Below, in pieces: positions 1 to 7,900 of a stretch of 14,296 nucleotides of DNA. Numbering within the stretch: position 1 is the stretch's first letter; every line of letters starts with the position of its first letter. Under the pieces are notes generated by a model, which did no database searches, was not told the DNA's origin, and saw only the letters and a program-made list of their open reading frames with translations. The translations under genes were made by a program, and so were the position numbers. The stretch is from JARROD01 sp037384225 (GTDB lineage Bacteria; Pseudomonadota; Gammaproteobacteria; Pseudomonadales; Cellvibrionaceae): positions 1 to 14,296 of the forward strand of contig JARROD010000181.1 in NCBI GenBank assembly GCA_037384225.1. The letters are read 5' to 3'.

Positions 1-1
1 C

Positions 2-571
2 CTGAATCGGATTACCCTGGTATGTCAGGACTGGGGCGGTTTGATCGGCCTGCGCCTGGTGGCCGCGAATCCGCAGCGCTTTGCCCGTGTTGTGGCGGCT
101 AATACGGGGTTGCCCACGGGCGATCAGGCGCCGGGGGAGGCTTTTCTCAACTGGCAAAAATTTTCTCAGGAGGTGCCGGTTTTTCCCGCCGGTAAAATCA
201 TTAACGGCGCTGTAACCGTGGAATTGCCGGAGGCGGTAATTGCGGCCTACGATGCGCCCTACCCCGATGAACAATACAAAGAGGGCGCCCGGCAATTTCC
301 CCTGCTGGTTCCGATTGCGGCCGACGACCCGGCGAGGGAGAGCAACCTGACGGCCTGGGAAGTGCTGAAGCAATGGCGCAAACCTTTCCTTACGGCTTTT
401 AGCGACGCCGATCCAATTACCAGAGGCGGAGAAAAGGTTTTTCAAAAACTGGTGCCCGGTGCGCAAGGGCAGCAACACTGCACGATTGAAAAAGGCGGCC
501 ATTTCCTGCAGGAGGATCAGGGAGAAAAGTTGGCACAGGTAGTGGTGAAATTTATTGACGACAATCCTTGA
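2..571 (+). CDS. Haloalkane dehalogenase (alpha/beta hydrolase), 3' part only
   Basis: Partial gene; the 5' end lies outside the window. About 189 codons are present, and the family is about 300 residues long, so roughly 110 N-terminal residues are missing. The fragment begins just before the nucleophile elbow: VCQDWGG, with the nucleophile Asp at bases 29-31 and the halide-binding Trp next to it. A cap-domain stretch FLNWQKFSQEVP follows. The catalytic acid lies in FSDADPIT and the catalytic His in GGHFLQED. This Asp-Asp-His arrangement, with the acid after the late beta strand, is that of haloalkane dehalogenase subfamily I (DhlA/DhmA-like). These enzymes hydrolyse carbon-halogen bonds to an alcohol plus halide in the cytoplasm. 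The natural substrate is unknown; a related epoxide or ester hydrolase is less likely because the nucleophile is Asp followed by Trp. No operon partner is visible. Confidence 0.85.
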   Translation: MNRITLVCQDWGGLIGLRLVAANPQRFARVVAANTGLPTGDQAPGEAFLNWQKFSQEVPVFPAGKIINGAVTVELPEAVIAAYDAPYPDEQYKEGARQFPLLVPIAADDPARESNLTAWEVLKQWRKPFLTAFSDADPITRGGEKVFQKLVPGAQGQQHCTIEKGGHFLQEDQGEKLAQVVVKFIDDNP

Positions 572-683
572 GGCTTTAGGGGATTGGTTAAATGAACAAG
601 CACCCCGTCCCGCGCCTCAGCTCTCGAAGTATCATAACGATATTTCAAGTGCGTAAAGCGTTATAAATATTGAGGGTAATACC

Positions 684-887
684 ATGATGAAATTACTGAC
701 ATTGGCTGCAGCATTAATGTTATCAGCTTGTGGATCACTAACTACGATTACAAGTACTGATAAGAAAATATCCCAAAATTTGAACAAACGAAACACAAGT
801 TGTGAGTCACTGCCTAGAGTTTATTTTGAGCATTTGCTCTACCTGCGACAATTTTTAAGGAGGGAAAAAACATTTCACCCCGCCTGA
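684..887 (+). CDS. Small lipoprotein, probably a truncated YceK/YidQ-type protein
   Basis: The 67-residue product starts with a clear lipoprotein signal: MMKLLTLAAALMLSACGS, with a lipobox LSAC and Cys16 as the expected lipidated residue. A ribosome binding site TGAGGG lies 7 bases before the ATG at 684. After the signal come TTITSTDKKISQNLN and CESLPRVY, which resemble the first half of small YceK/YidQ (DUF1375) lipoproteins. In those a YSG and a Tyr-Asp-Cys stretch and about 45 more residues would follow. Here the sequence changes to a basic tail unlike the family and stops. It overlaps the end of the convergent sensor kinase gene by 13 bases. I read it as a gene that lost its 3' half, although the remaining ORF could still be translated. 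The family assignment is from memory of the pattern and is moderate. Confidence 0.5.
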   Translation: MMKLLTLAAALMLSACGSLTTITSTDKKISQNLNKRNTSCESLPRVYFEHLLYLRQFLRREKTFHPA

Positions 888-3800
888 TAAGCCTTGGGCG
901 TAATCCCATAATGCGCCTTAAAACAACTGCTAAAATAGTTGGGCGAGGAAAACCCCACCTGATACGCCACCTCGGTAATCAATGTCCCCTTCTGTTGCAG
1001 CAATTCGGCGCCTTTCTGCAACCGAAACGAGCGAATATAATCCGGCACACTCTGCCCCAGCAGGGCCTTGATTTTCCGTTGCAGCTGGCTTTCACTCATC
1101 GCCAGTTCACGACTGATCATGGTGGCGTTGAGCTGGCTGTCGGTGTAGTGCGCTGTGACCAGTTCCCTCAGGTTCTCGACAAACGCGCGGTCTTTTTCGT
1201 GCAGGGCGGGTATATCCGCCGCCGCCGTGTACGATAACGCCGTACCCAGACGCTGGCTCAGAATATGCCGGATACTGATCAGGTTTTCACAGCGCAGCAG
1301 CAGTTCTCCTGCATCGAACGGCTTCTCCACATAATCATCAATATCGCTTTTCCAGGCTTGCAGACGACTTTGTTCATCCGCCTTGGCGGTGAGCATGATG
1401 ATTGGTATATGACACGTGCGCGTATCGTTGCGCACCACATTAGCGAGTTCGAAACCGGATTTGTTGGGCATCATCAGATCCGTGATGATCAACTCGGGTA
1501 CCTCCTCCAGCGCTGTTTTAATACCGCTCAAGCCGTCGTCGGCGAGAAAACATCGATACTGGCTGGCCAGCGCCTGCTGTATAAAGCCGCGCATCTCCGG
1601 GTGATCCTCCACTATCAGCACCCGAGGCCTATCCTCCTGAGTACAACTGTCACCACTGTCGGAAGCATTCGACGGTAAACGGGCCTCCCGCAATGCTTCG
1701 ATTTCCTGTTCAACGGATTGGGAACGGGTGGCGACGGTATCCTTCTCTCGCTCAACCTCCGTGCCGGCGAGGGGCAGACTCACGGTGAAGCAGGCGCCTT
1801 CTCCACGCTCACTGTCCACACTGATACTGCCGTTGAGGAAATGAACCAGTTGTTTCACCAGCGCCAGACCAATGCCGGCACCCGGTGCGCGGTCTTCCGT
1901 CTGGGCACTCAGGCGCACAAAACGGTTGAAAATCTTTTCCTGCTCCTGCGGAGCAATGCCTACCCCGTTATCTTTTATGGAGAAGTGCACTACATCATCG
2001 GAGGCTCTGGCGCAAATTTCTATGTGCCCGCCGCGGGGAGTGTACTTGATGGCATTGGACAGCAGATTCACAATAATCTTTTCGAGCGCATCGATGCCGG
2101 CGTTTACCACCAGACCGGGTTCAATAAAGGTCGACGTGGAAAGCTCCCGCTCCTGAAACAGGCTGTGCATGCTCATGTGAATGTTTTCCAGCAGGGCCGA
2201 TACATTCACGCGGGTGTCCTGTTCGATATTGGGGGAATCCAGCCGCGCCAGGTCGAGCAACTGGTCCACCATGCGCAACAGACGCCTGGCGTTTATCAGC
2301 GTGGGGGCAAGCACCGCCTTTATCTTTTTACTGCGGCTTTCCCGAAGAACCTGGCTGATCGGACCCGTAATGAGCGTGAGCGGCGTGCGAAATTCATGGG
2401 ATATATTGGCGAACAGCTCTTCCTTTTTTGTCAGCAGCGCTTCGATGGTCCGGGTACGCTGTAAAACGGTTTTCTCCAACTGGCGCGCGTGCAGTTGCAA
2501 CGCGCGGGTTCTCAACCAGATAGTTAAAAAAATGGCGATAATCCCCAGCAGGGCATACAACAGAAAAGCCCAGGCGCTTTTCCACCAGGGCGGCAATATG
2601 GTGAGTACTATGGCCGCGCTGCTCTCACCCCACTGGCCATCCTGATCGATGGCCCTTACCTGCAGAATATAATCGCCCGCCGAAATGTTGGTATAGGTGG
2701 CCAGGCGGTTGGTGTGATCGGTGTAGATCCAGTCTTTGTCCCAGCCCTGCAACTTGTAGGCGTATTGGATACTTTTAGGTTTGAGGGCATTGATGGCTGC
2801 AAACTCGAATGTGAAAAAACTCTCTTTGTGCGTAAGCCGTAGCGCATCCTGGGTGTGAATAGCCTTAATCAACCGGAATTGATCGGTTTTTCCTTGCCTC
2901 TCATCGCTAATGGGCACGGATTTGTTGAATAACCGAAAATCCGTAAAACGGATTTCAGGAGGCACCGCGGGGGCGTTTCTGATCTCTTCAGGATGAAAAC
3001 GGTTGAACCCGTTGATACCGCCAAACAATAATTCCCCGCTTCGGCTTTTGGTAAAGGCGCCCTGATTGAACTCATTATCCTGCAATCCGTCCTCCATGCT
3101 GTAGTTGGTAAACGTCTCCGTTTCCGGGTTGAGCCTGGATAGACCTTGGGTCGTGCTCACCCACAGGTTGTTCTGGTCGTCCTCCAGGATACCGTAAACC
3201 GTGGAACTGGCCAGTCCGTCTGATTCGCTATAGCGGTGAAACCGCTCGGTGTTGATATCAAAACGATTGAGACCTCCCCCGAAGGTGCCGACCCAGAGTA
3301 GCCCTCGACTGTCCTGATAAATGGAAGAAATATGATCGTGGCTGATACTGTCGGGGTCTTCGCTGTTGTGACGGTAGTGGGTGAGTGTTTTATCCTGTCT
3401 CAATCGGGTGAGCCCCCTGGTGCTTCCAATCCAGAGCGTACCGTCGCGGCCGGCATGCAGAACTCTCACACCCCAATCGATTTGACCTCCATTGAAACGG
3501 ACAAGCTGGCCACTGTCCCTGTCCAGCCAGCTCAATCCGGCGTCAAGACTGCCAATCCATAACCGCCCCTCGTGGTCTTCGGCGATTGCCAGAATGTCCA
3601 GCGCGCCATTTTTGTAAGGGACAAAGCGTTCGCGGGTGGCGTCGAAGCGATTGAGACCGTTGGAGGTACCTACCCACATCGTTTCCCGGCTATCCTCATA
3701 CAGTGCCATAACACGGGAATCACTCAGGCTGTAGGGGTCGCTATCGTCGTGGTAGTAGTGTATCAATTGCCCGGTATCGGGGTTGTAACGGCTGACTCCG

Positions 3801-4987
3801 CCGCCGTATACACCCGCCCATAATGTTTTTCGACGATCCTCGATCAGTGCCACCAGTAGGGTCTGGCTGCCATTGTCCTCCGTAAAAATTTTTTGATGTC
3901 CCCATTTGGATGCATTCAAAGAAAAATAGCAGATACCATCGCCCACCGTTCCCACCCAGAGCTTGTTCTGCCTGTCAATATATAGGGCGGCCACATTATT
4001 ACTGCTCAGCCCATGGAGATCACCGGATTTGTATGGGTAGTGGTAGACATCACCGGTCTCGGGGTTCAGGCGAGCGATGCCGCCAGCGTAAATGCCTATC
4101 CATAGCTGGCCCTGCCGGTCCTCAACAATACTGACAATATGATTGGCGCTTAGGGTGGACGACGCGCCAGTGTCCTCCAGATAGCGAATAAACCGCCGCC
4201 GTGCCGGCCCCATGCGATTGAGCCCGTTATTGGTTCCCACCCATAGATTGCCCCGTCGATCTTCGTGCAGTGTGTAAATAGAGTCGCTGCTAAGGCTGTG
4301 TGAATCGGTGCGAGCCGAGCGGAAATGCACAAACCGCCCTGTTGCCGGGTCGAAACGGTCGAGCCCATCGTCGGTACCCACCCAGAGCGTGCCCTGGCTG
4401 TCCTTTAGCACAGCCTTGACAAAGTCGTTGCTCAGACTGTGAGGGTCGCTGTTATCGTGCCGGTAATATGTAAACCTGCCAGACGCTGTCTTAAGATATT
4501 GCAGTCCGTGTTCGGTTCCAATCCAGAGCGCTCCGGGCTGGTCTTCAATAATGGCTAAAATGGGACTGGTGGAATGGCCGGGCGAAAAGTGGGTAAAACG
4601 CTCCGTGGTCGGATCGAACCGGTCCAGGCCATAGTAGGTTCCCACCCAGATAAACCCCTGCCTGTCCTCGTACAGGGTGGTGACAAAATTATCCAACAGC
4701 GAATGCGGATTTGCCGGATCGTGCCTGTAGGTCTTGATGTTATAGCCATCAAAGCGGTTCAACCCATCCTGGGTGGCAAACCACAAAAAACCGTTTTTGT
4801 CCTGCACAATGGTCTGACCTTCGCTGCTGATAGCGTTGTTCGATAACCCCATTTCAGCAGTAAGATAATTGAAGCGGATTACATGGGGGGACGAGGAGCA
4901 CAGGGACGAGGGCGCCAATGCCATGAGAAAGCACAACACCAACAGCCGCTTACCACAGATGCTTATATAGAGATAAGGGTTAAACAT
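875..4987 (-). CDS. Hybrid two-component system: Reg_prop sensor, histidine kinase, receiver, AraC regulator
   Basis: The 1370-residue protein has a signal peptide (1-30), then 14 Reg_prop repeats of LWxGTxxGLxRFD type between about 60 and 665. That is enough for two seven-bladed periplasmic propellers. A Y_Y_Y domain (about 725-797) and one membrane helix (about 804-825) follow. The kinase has HisKA (SHEFRTPL, phosphoacceptor His864) and HATPase motifs (N box 974-982, DNGVGIA 1006-1012, GAGIGLALV 1036-1044). The receiver (1121-1238) has phosphoacceptor Asp1170, Thr1200 and Lys1222. An AraC helix-turn-helix domain (about 1285-1368) ends the protein. All catalytic residues are present, so it should be functional. 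Such proteins sense oligosaccharides in the periplasm and activate glycan-use genes; they are best known from Bacteroidetes. The ligand and targets are not visible. The ATG at 4987 directly precedes the signal peptide. No co-directional partner is within 1.5 kb. Confidence 0.93.
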   Translation of the reverse strand: MFNPYLYISICGKRLLVLCFLMALAPSSLCSSSPHVIRFNYLTAEMGLSNNAISSEGQTIVQDKNGFLWFATQDGLNRFDGYNIKTYRHDPANPHSLLDNFVTTLYEDRQGFIWVGTYYGLDRFDPTTERFTHFSPGHSTSPILAIIEDQPGALWIGTEHGLQYLKTASGRFTYYRHDNSDPHSLSNDFVKAVLKDSQGTLWVGTDDGLDRFDPATGRFVHFRSARTDSHSLSSDSIYTLHEDRRGNLWVGTNNGLNRMGPARRRFIRYLEDTGASSTLSANHIVSIVEDRQGQLWIGIYAGGIARLNPETGDVYHYPYKSGDLHGLSSNNVAALYIDRQNKLWVGTVGDGICYFSLNASKWGHQKIFTEDNGSQTLLVALIEDRRKTLWAGVYGGGVSRYNPDTGQLIHYYHDDSDPYSLSDSRVMALYEDSRETMWVGTSNGLNRFDATRERFVPYKNGALDILAIAEDHEGRLWIGSLDAGLSWLDRDSGQLVRFNGGQIDWGVRVLHAGRDGTLWIGSTRGLTRLRQDKTLTHYRHNSEDPDSISHDHISSIYQDSRGLLWVGTFGGGLNRFDINTERFHRYSESDGLASSTVYGILEDDQNNLWVSTTQGLSRLNPETETFTNYSMEDGLQDNEFNQGAFTKSRSGELLFGGINGFNRFHPEEIRNAPAVPPEIRFTDFRLFNKSVPISDERQGKTDQFRLIKAIHTQDALRLTHKESFFTFEFAAINALKPKSIQYAYKLQGWDKDWIYTDHTNRLATYTNISAGDYILQVRAIDQDGQWGESSAAIVLTILPPWWKSAWAFLLYALLGIIAIFLTIWLRTRALQLHARQLEKTVLQRTRTIEALLTKKEELFANISHEFRTPLTLITGPISQVLRESRSKKIKAVLAPTLINARRLLRMVDQLLDLARLDSPNIEQDTRVNVSALLENIHMSMHSLFQERELSTSTFIEPGLVVNAGIDALEKIIVNLLSNAIKYTPRGGHIEICARASDDVVHFSIKDNGVGIAPQEQEKIFNRFVRLSAQTEDRAPGAGIGLALVKQLVHFLNGSISVDSERGEGACFTVSLPLAGTEVEREKDTVATRSQSVEQEIEALREARLPSNASDSGDSCTQEDRPRVLIVEDHPEMRGFIQQALASQYRCFLADDGLSGIKTALEEVPELIITDLMMPNKSGFELANVVRNDTRTCHIPIIMLTAKADEQSRLQAWKSDIDDYVEKPFDAGELLLRCENLISIRHILSQRLGTALSYTAAADIPALHEKDRAFVENLRELVTAHYTDSQLNATMISRELAMSESQLQRKIKALLGQSVPDYIRSFRLQKGAELLQQKGTLITEVAYQVGFSSPNYFSSCFKAHYGITPKAYQAG

Positions 4988-5108
4988 GGGTCCGGGGCTT
5001 CCATAAAACTGAATGACGTGTCAAATACCCCGGCGGGTTGATAAAAGGGCTCCACAATCCTCTTTATTTTTCATTGTGTATGTTACTAAGTGCCAAAATT
5101 GTCAGAGT

Positions 5109-5140
5109 GCCGGAAATGTGAAACATTCTGCCGGAAATTT
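5109..5140. repeat. CCGGAAAT direct repeat, copy 1
   Basis: A 32-bp block has GCCGGAAAT twice (5109-5117 and 5130-5138), with starts 21 bases apart and CATTCTG before the second. It matches 5362-5393 at 27 of 32 positions. The layout of short spaced repeats resembles the terminal repeats of some IS21-family insertion sequences, but no transposase is present. Confidence 0.6.
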
Positions 5141-5361
5141 ATAACGCTACGCAACTCAACTTCGCGATATTTTCCACTATGCCTGTCGATGTGAACCCCA
5201 TCGATGAGAACCCCACTACTGTACCGTAAGTTGTTCAGACACTCGGTTGTACAATGTTTCCACAACCTCAGACCGCTGGGATGAGTGTGTGAATATCCTC
5301 TGATGTTATTTGTGCCACAAAGCGCCCGCCTGTGTATTCCGCGTAACTGCACCACAAAATC

Positions 5362-5393
5362 GCCGGAAATCTATAGCATTCTGCTGGAAATTT
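5362..5393. repeat. CCGGAAAT direct repeat, copy 2
   Basis: Second copy, in the same orientation and 253 bp to the right. It has GCCGGAAAT at 5362-5370 and the variant GCTGGAAAT at 5383-5391, with the same 21-base spacing and the same CATTCTG word. Similarity to copy 1 stops sharply on both sides. Confidence 0.6.
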
Positions 5394-5630
5394 GAGAGCA
5401 ACTACGATTCGACATTGTTACATTTTGGATCCAAGGAATTTGTTGGATAGCGGATGTCGATTCGGCCGGTGTGAGGGAAGGGGCTACGGATCTCAGGGAT
5501 AACGCACAACTTTAGCAGGGGTAAGTGACATCGCAAGGATGCTGGCTCGGTCGGGTTGTTGAAGGGTCCACATCCCGTTGGAGAAAGTGCCACAGCAAGG
5601 ACACTGGTCCAACCAGGGATACAGGCCATA

Positions 5631-6029
5631 ATGATCAGGGATGATTCGCCAGTACGGACGCTGGCAAGGCTTACGGGCAGTGGGAGAATGATCAGGGACG
5701 ATTCGCCGGTACGGACGCTGGCCAGGTTTACGGGCAGTGGGGGAATGATCAGGGACGATTCGCCAGTACGGATGCTGGCAAGATTTACGGGCAGTGGGGG
5801 AATGATCAGGGACGATTCGCCGGTACGGACACTGACAAGATTTACGGGCAGTGGGGGAATGATCAGGGACGATTCGCCAGTACGGACACTGGCAAGATTT
5901 ACGGGCAGTGGAGGAATGATCAGGGACAATTCGCCAGTACGAACACTGACAATATTTACGGGCAGTGGGGGAATGATCAGGGACGATTCGCCAGTACGGA
6001 CGCTGGCAAGATTTACGGGCAGTGGGAGC
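5631..6029. repeat. 57-bp tandem repeat, seven copies
   Basis: Seven head-to-tail 57-bp units start at 5631, 5688, 5745, 5802, 5859, 5916 and 5973, each beginning ATGATCAGGG. Fourteen of 57 positions vary. Because 57 is a multiple of three, reading frames stay open on both strands. The plus frame gives a 19-residue repeat, MIRDDSPVRTLARFTGSGG; the minus frame gives one with LPVNLASVRTGESSLII. The open frames run over about 5556-6074 (+, TTG start) and 5402-6052 (-, GTG start). Neither start has a convincing ribosome binding site, and neither peptide resembles a family I know. Third codon positions coincide in the two frames, so the bias of substitutions to third positions (8 of 14) cannot tell the strand. 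Units 1, 3, 5 and 7 contain a perfect inverted repeat GCCAG-8 nt-CTGGC. I call it a minisatellite; coding is possible but unsupported. Confidence 0.95.
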
Positions 6030-6510
6030 CGGATGCTTTCAGGGAGAGGCACTTCAACAGGGAGGTTGACCTAACCGGCACGGTGGCGGGGCTGGTTATG
6101 TTCAAACGATGTCGCCATTGAATGCAAGAATCACAGCCCGCTCCGACACAGACCGGGCTTACCATTTGAGGGAAGAGGTAGCGACAGGGACGTTGGCTTT
6201 AAACGGGTTTGTACTATTCTACTCACCCCAGCCATCATCTTCCGCAACGGTTTTAATCAGTGTAAAGCGGTTATCGGGGTTGGAAATAGCCCCGAGTCCT
6301 TTTACGTCACTTTTTTACATCACCTTTTATGCTGCGCTTTATTCCGCTTTCAATTCCGGCTTCACAGTTTCTTTCGTAGAGTGTTATATCGGATCAACCA
6401 GTCAGCCCATGCATTGCTGCATTTTCATACAGTAATGCATGAACTGTCAACCCTACCGATAAGCTACTCTCTCAGTGCTGCCGTTGGGCAGTGTCTACGC
6501 GGATAGCCTC
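6030..6510. other. Intergenic region between the 57-bp array and the transporter remnant
   Basis: This stretch begins with decayed material related to the tandem repeat: the word CAGGGA recurs at 6040, 6058 and 6185, and 6181-6210 resembles part of a unit. A 108-codon plus-strand frame at 6109-6435 lacks a ribosome binding site and any recognisable domain, so I do not call it. An inverted repeat lies at 6408-6441 and a short hairpin at 6478-6491 (CTGCC-GTTG-GGCAG). The hairpin lies just beyond the leftward operon and could help to end transcription, but it has no T-run. Confidence 0.5.
6408..6441. repeat. 34-bp inverted repeat
   Basis: The arms CATGCATTGCTG (6408-6419) and CAGTAATGCATG (6430-6441) pair at 11 of 12 positions, with one G-T opposition, around a 10-base loop. 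It lies about 70 bp past the end of the leftward transporter remnant. It could be an RNA hairpin, a protein binding site or a mobile-element relic. No T-run follows it on either strand, so a classical terminator is not shown. Confidence 0.6.
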
Positions 6511-7826
6511 TTACCACCATGCCACATAGAAGGCAGTCAGAACCAAGGCTACCGACACTGCCGAAAAGTTAAACGAGCCGTCTGTCGACATATCCACATC
6601 GGATAAATCAACGGCGTTTTTATGCACACCGTTGTTTTCAGCCCCTTTACTCTCGACAAGAGAAACAACAATCGCGGCCCCCAGGCACAGTAAAAATACC
6701 AATCCGACACGATCGATAAACGGTAACTGCGGCCAAAAAACATAAAATACAATAGACAATATCGCCGAGCCCAGGGCGGCACATAATGCGCCGTTCACCG
6801 TCGCCCGGTTCCAAAAGACACCCAACAGAAACAGCACAACGATTCCCGGTGTAAAAAATCCGGTAAACTCTTGAATATACTGAAACGCCTGGTCAAAACT
6901 ACCCAACAAGGGCTTGGCACAAAGCATTGCCACAACCAATGCCGTCAAACTGACCACCCTGCCAACCGCCACCAAATGGCGTTGAAAATCTGGTTCAGAT
7001 TTTTTCTGCGGGCGATAGTATACATAGATGTCCATGGTAAAAATAGTAGCGATACTGTTGGTCATTGACCCCAGGGAAGAAACAATCGCCGCCACCAAGG
7101 CCGCAAAAACCAGCCCTTTCAGTCCTACCGGCATCAGCGCCATCAAAGTCGGGTAGGCCAGATCGGGGCGCTCCAACTGCGGCGCCAAAACCACGGCCGC
7201 AATCCCCGGCAGCACCACGATCACAGGCATCAACAGTTTGAGAAAGGCGGCGAAGACAATGCCTTTTTGTCCTTCGCGTAAATTTTTTGCGGCCAGCGTA
7301 CGCTGAATAATATATTGATTGAAACCCCAGTAGGAAAAGTTCATTACCCACATGCCGCCGACCAAAACCGAGATGCCGGGTAAACTGGCATAATGCGGAT
7401 TATCCGGTGTGAGAATCATGTCGAATTTTTCCGGCGCCACCGCCATCAAATTGACAAAACCCGCCCATACGCCCTCTCCATCCGCGACCATATTCAGAGT
7501 GGTAAAGGACAAAAACAGTCCTCCCGCAACCAGAAAGATCACCTGGATCGCATCGGTAAAGGCAATCGCCTTAAGGCCACCGTACAGTGAATAGGCCGCT
7601 GAGAAACTCTCCCCAAATTCGAGGATGTTAACCCAATTGTCGGCTCGCTCTCATGGCGCCTTCGACCAGCGATGCCAGTTTCATCCGGCAAACTATTGCC
7701 GGCGAGGAAATAGTCGTTGGCATTTTTTTCGTGGCCGTGCTTTTCGCGCGACACCCACAAGGCAGTGGTCAACAAAAATACAACATAGAGGGAAAATACG
7801 GTTATATCAATTAGAGACATGTTCAT
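6511..7826 (-). pseudogene. SSS-family sodium/sugar symporter, broken by internal deletion and frameshift
   Basis: Two fragments of one sodium:solute symporter (SSF/SSS) are present. The 5' part, from the ATG at 7826, encodes MSLIDITVFSLYVV, a first membrane helix, then SREKHGHEKNANDYFLAG and NSLP, the usual start of the family. After NSLP (about base 7700) the sequence becomes non-homologous and out of frame. Family sequence resumes at about 7590 with AAYSLYGGLKAIAFTDAIQ and continues to the stop at 6511, with many helices and a C-terminal WW. In intact members WWAIGASLIA-type sequence and about 115 residues lie between these points; here only about 100 bases remain, with a stop in the downstream frame. 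The first frame ends in TGA overlapping a GTG inside a helix, which is unlikely to be a real start. The gene is last in the sugar acid operon, 74 bp after dgoA, so it probably imported the sugar or sugar acid. An assembly error is the main alternative. Confidence 0.88.
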
Positions 7827-7900
7827 CGCAAACCTATTATTATAGTCAATACTGCAATATTTCAGCTTTGTAGTTTTTTCATTTTTATCAACGTCAGCGC

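Larger units (their letters stand above)
4988..5630. other. Long intergenic region, left part
   Basis: No ORF here has a recognisable domain or a good ribosome binding site. The stretch should contain the promoter of the leftward sensor kinase; a TTGACA word lies at 5019-5024 on the minus strand, but I find no matching -10 at normal spacing. It also holds two copies of a CCGGAAAT-type repeat (5109-5140 and 5362-5393), a 15-bp tandem duplication at 5186-5215 (TCGATGTGAACCCCA then TCGATGAGAACCCCA), and degenerate relatives of the 57-bp repeat from about 5494. Confidence 0.6.

Noticed and set aside
591..665. 24-codon plus-strand frame between the dehalogenase and the lipoprotein
   Set aside because: Too short, with a poor start context and no recognisable product.
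5001..5024. TTGACA as the -35 box of the sensor kinase promoter
   Set aside because: At 16-18 bp spacing no TATAAT-like hexamer follows; the TTTTAT present is too close.
5086..5355. 89-codon minus-strand frame in the intergenic region
   Set aside because: Its C-terminal codons read through a CCGGAAAT repeat block, and nothing else supports it.
5631..6029. CRISPR array
   Set aside because: The 57-bp units are contiguous and similar throughout, with no unique spacers between short repeats and no cas genes.
5402..6052. 216-codon minus-strand frame across the tandem repeat
   Set aside because: It has a GTG start, no convincing ribosome binding site and no known domain. The opposite strand is equally open because the unit is 57 bp, so openness is not evidence of coding.
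5556..6074. 172-codon plus-strand frame across the tandem repeat
   Set aside because: It has a TTG start without a ribosome binding site, and its open state follows from the repeat period. It is kept only as a possibility under the repeat.
6109..6435. 108-codon plus-strand frame right of the array
   Set aside because: No ribosome binding site, no domain and no coding-like composition; it lies in repeat-derived and intergenic sequence.
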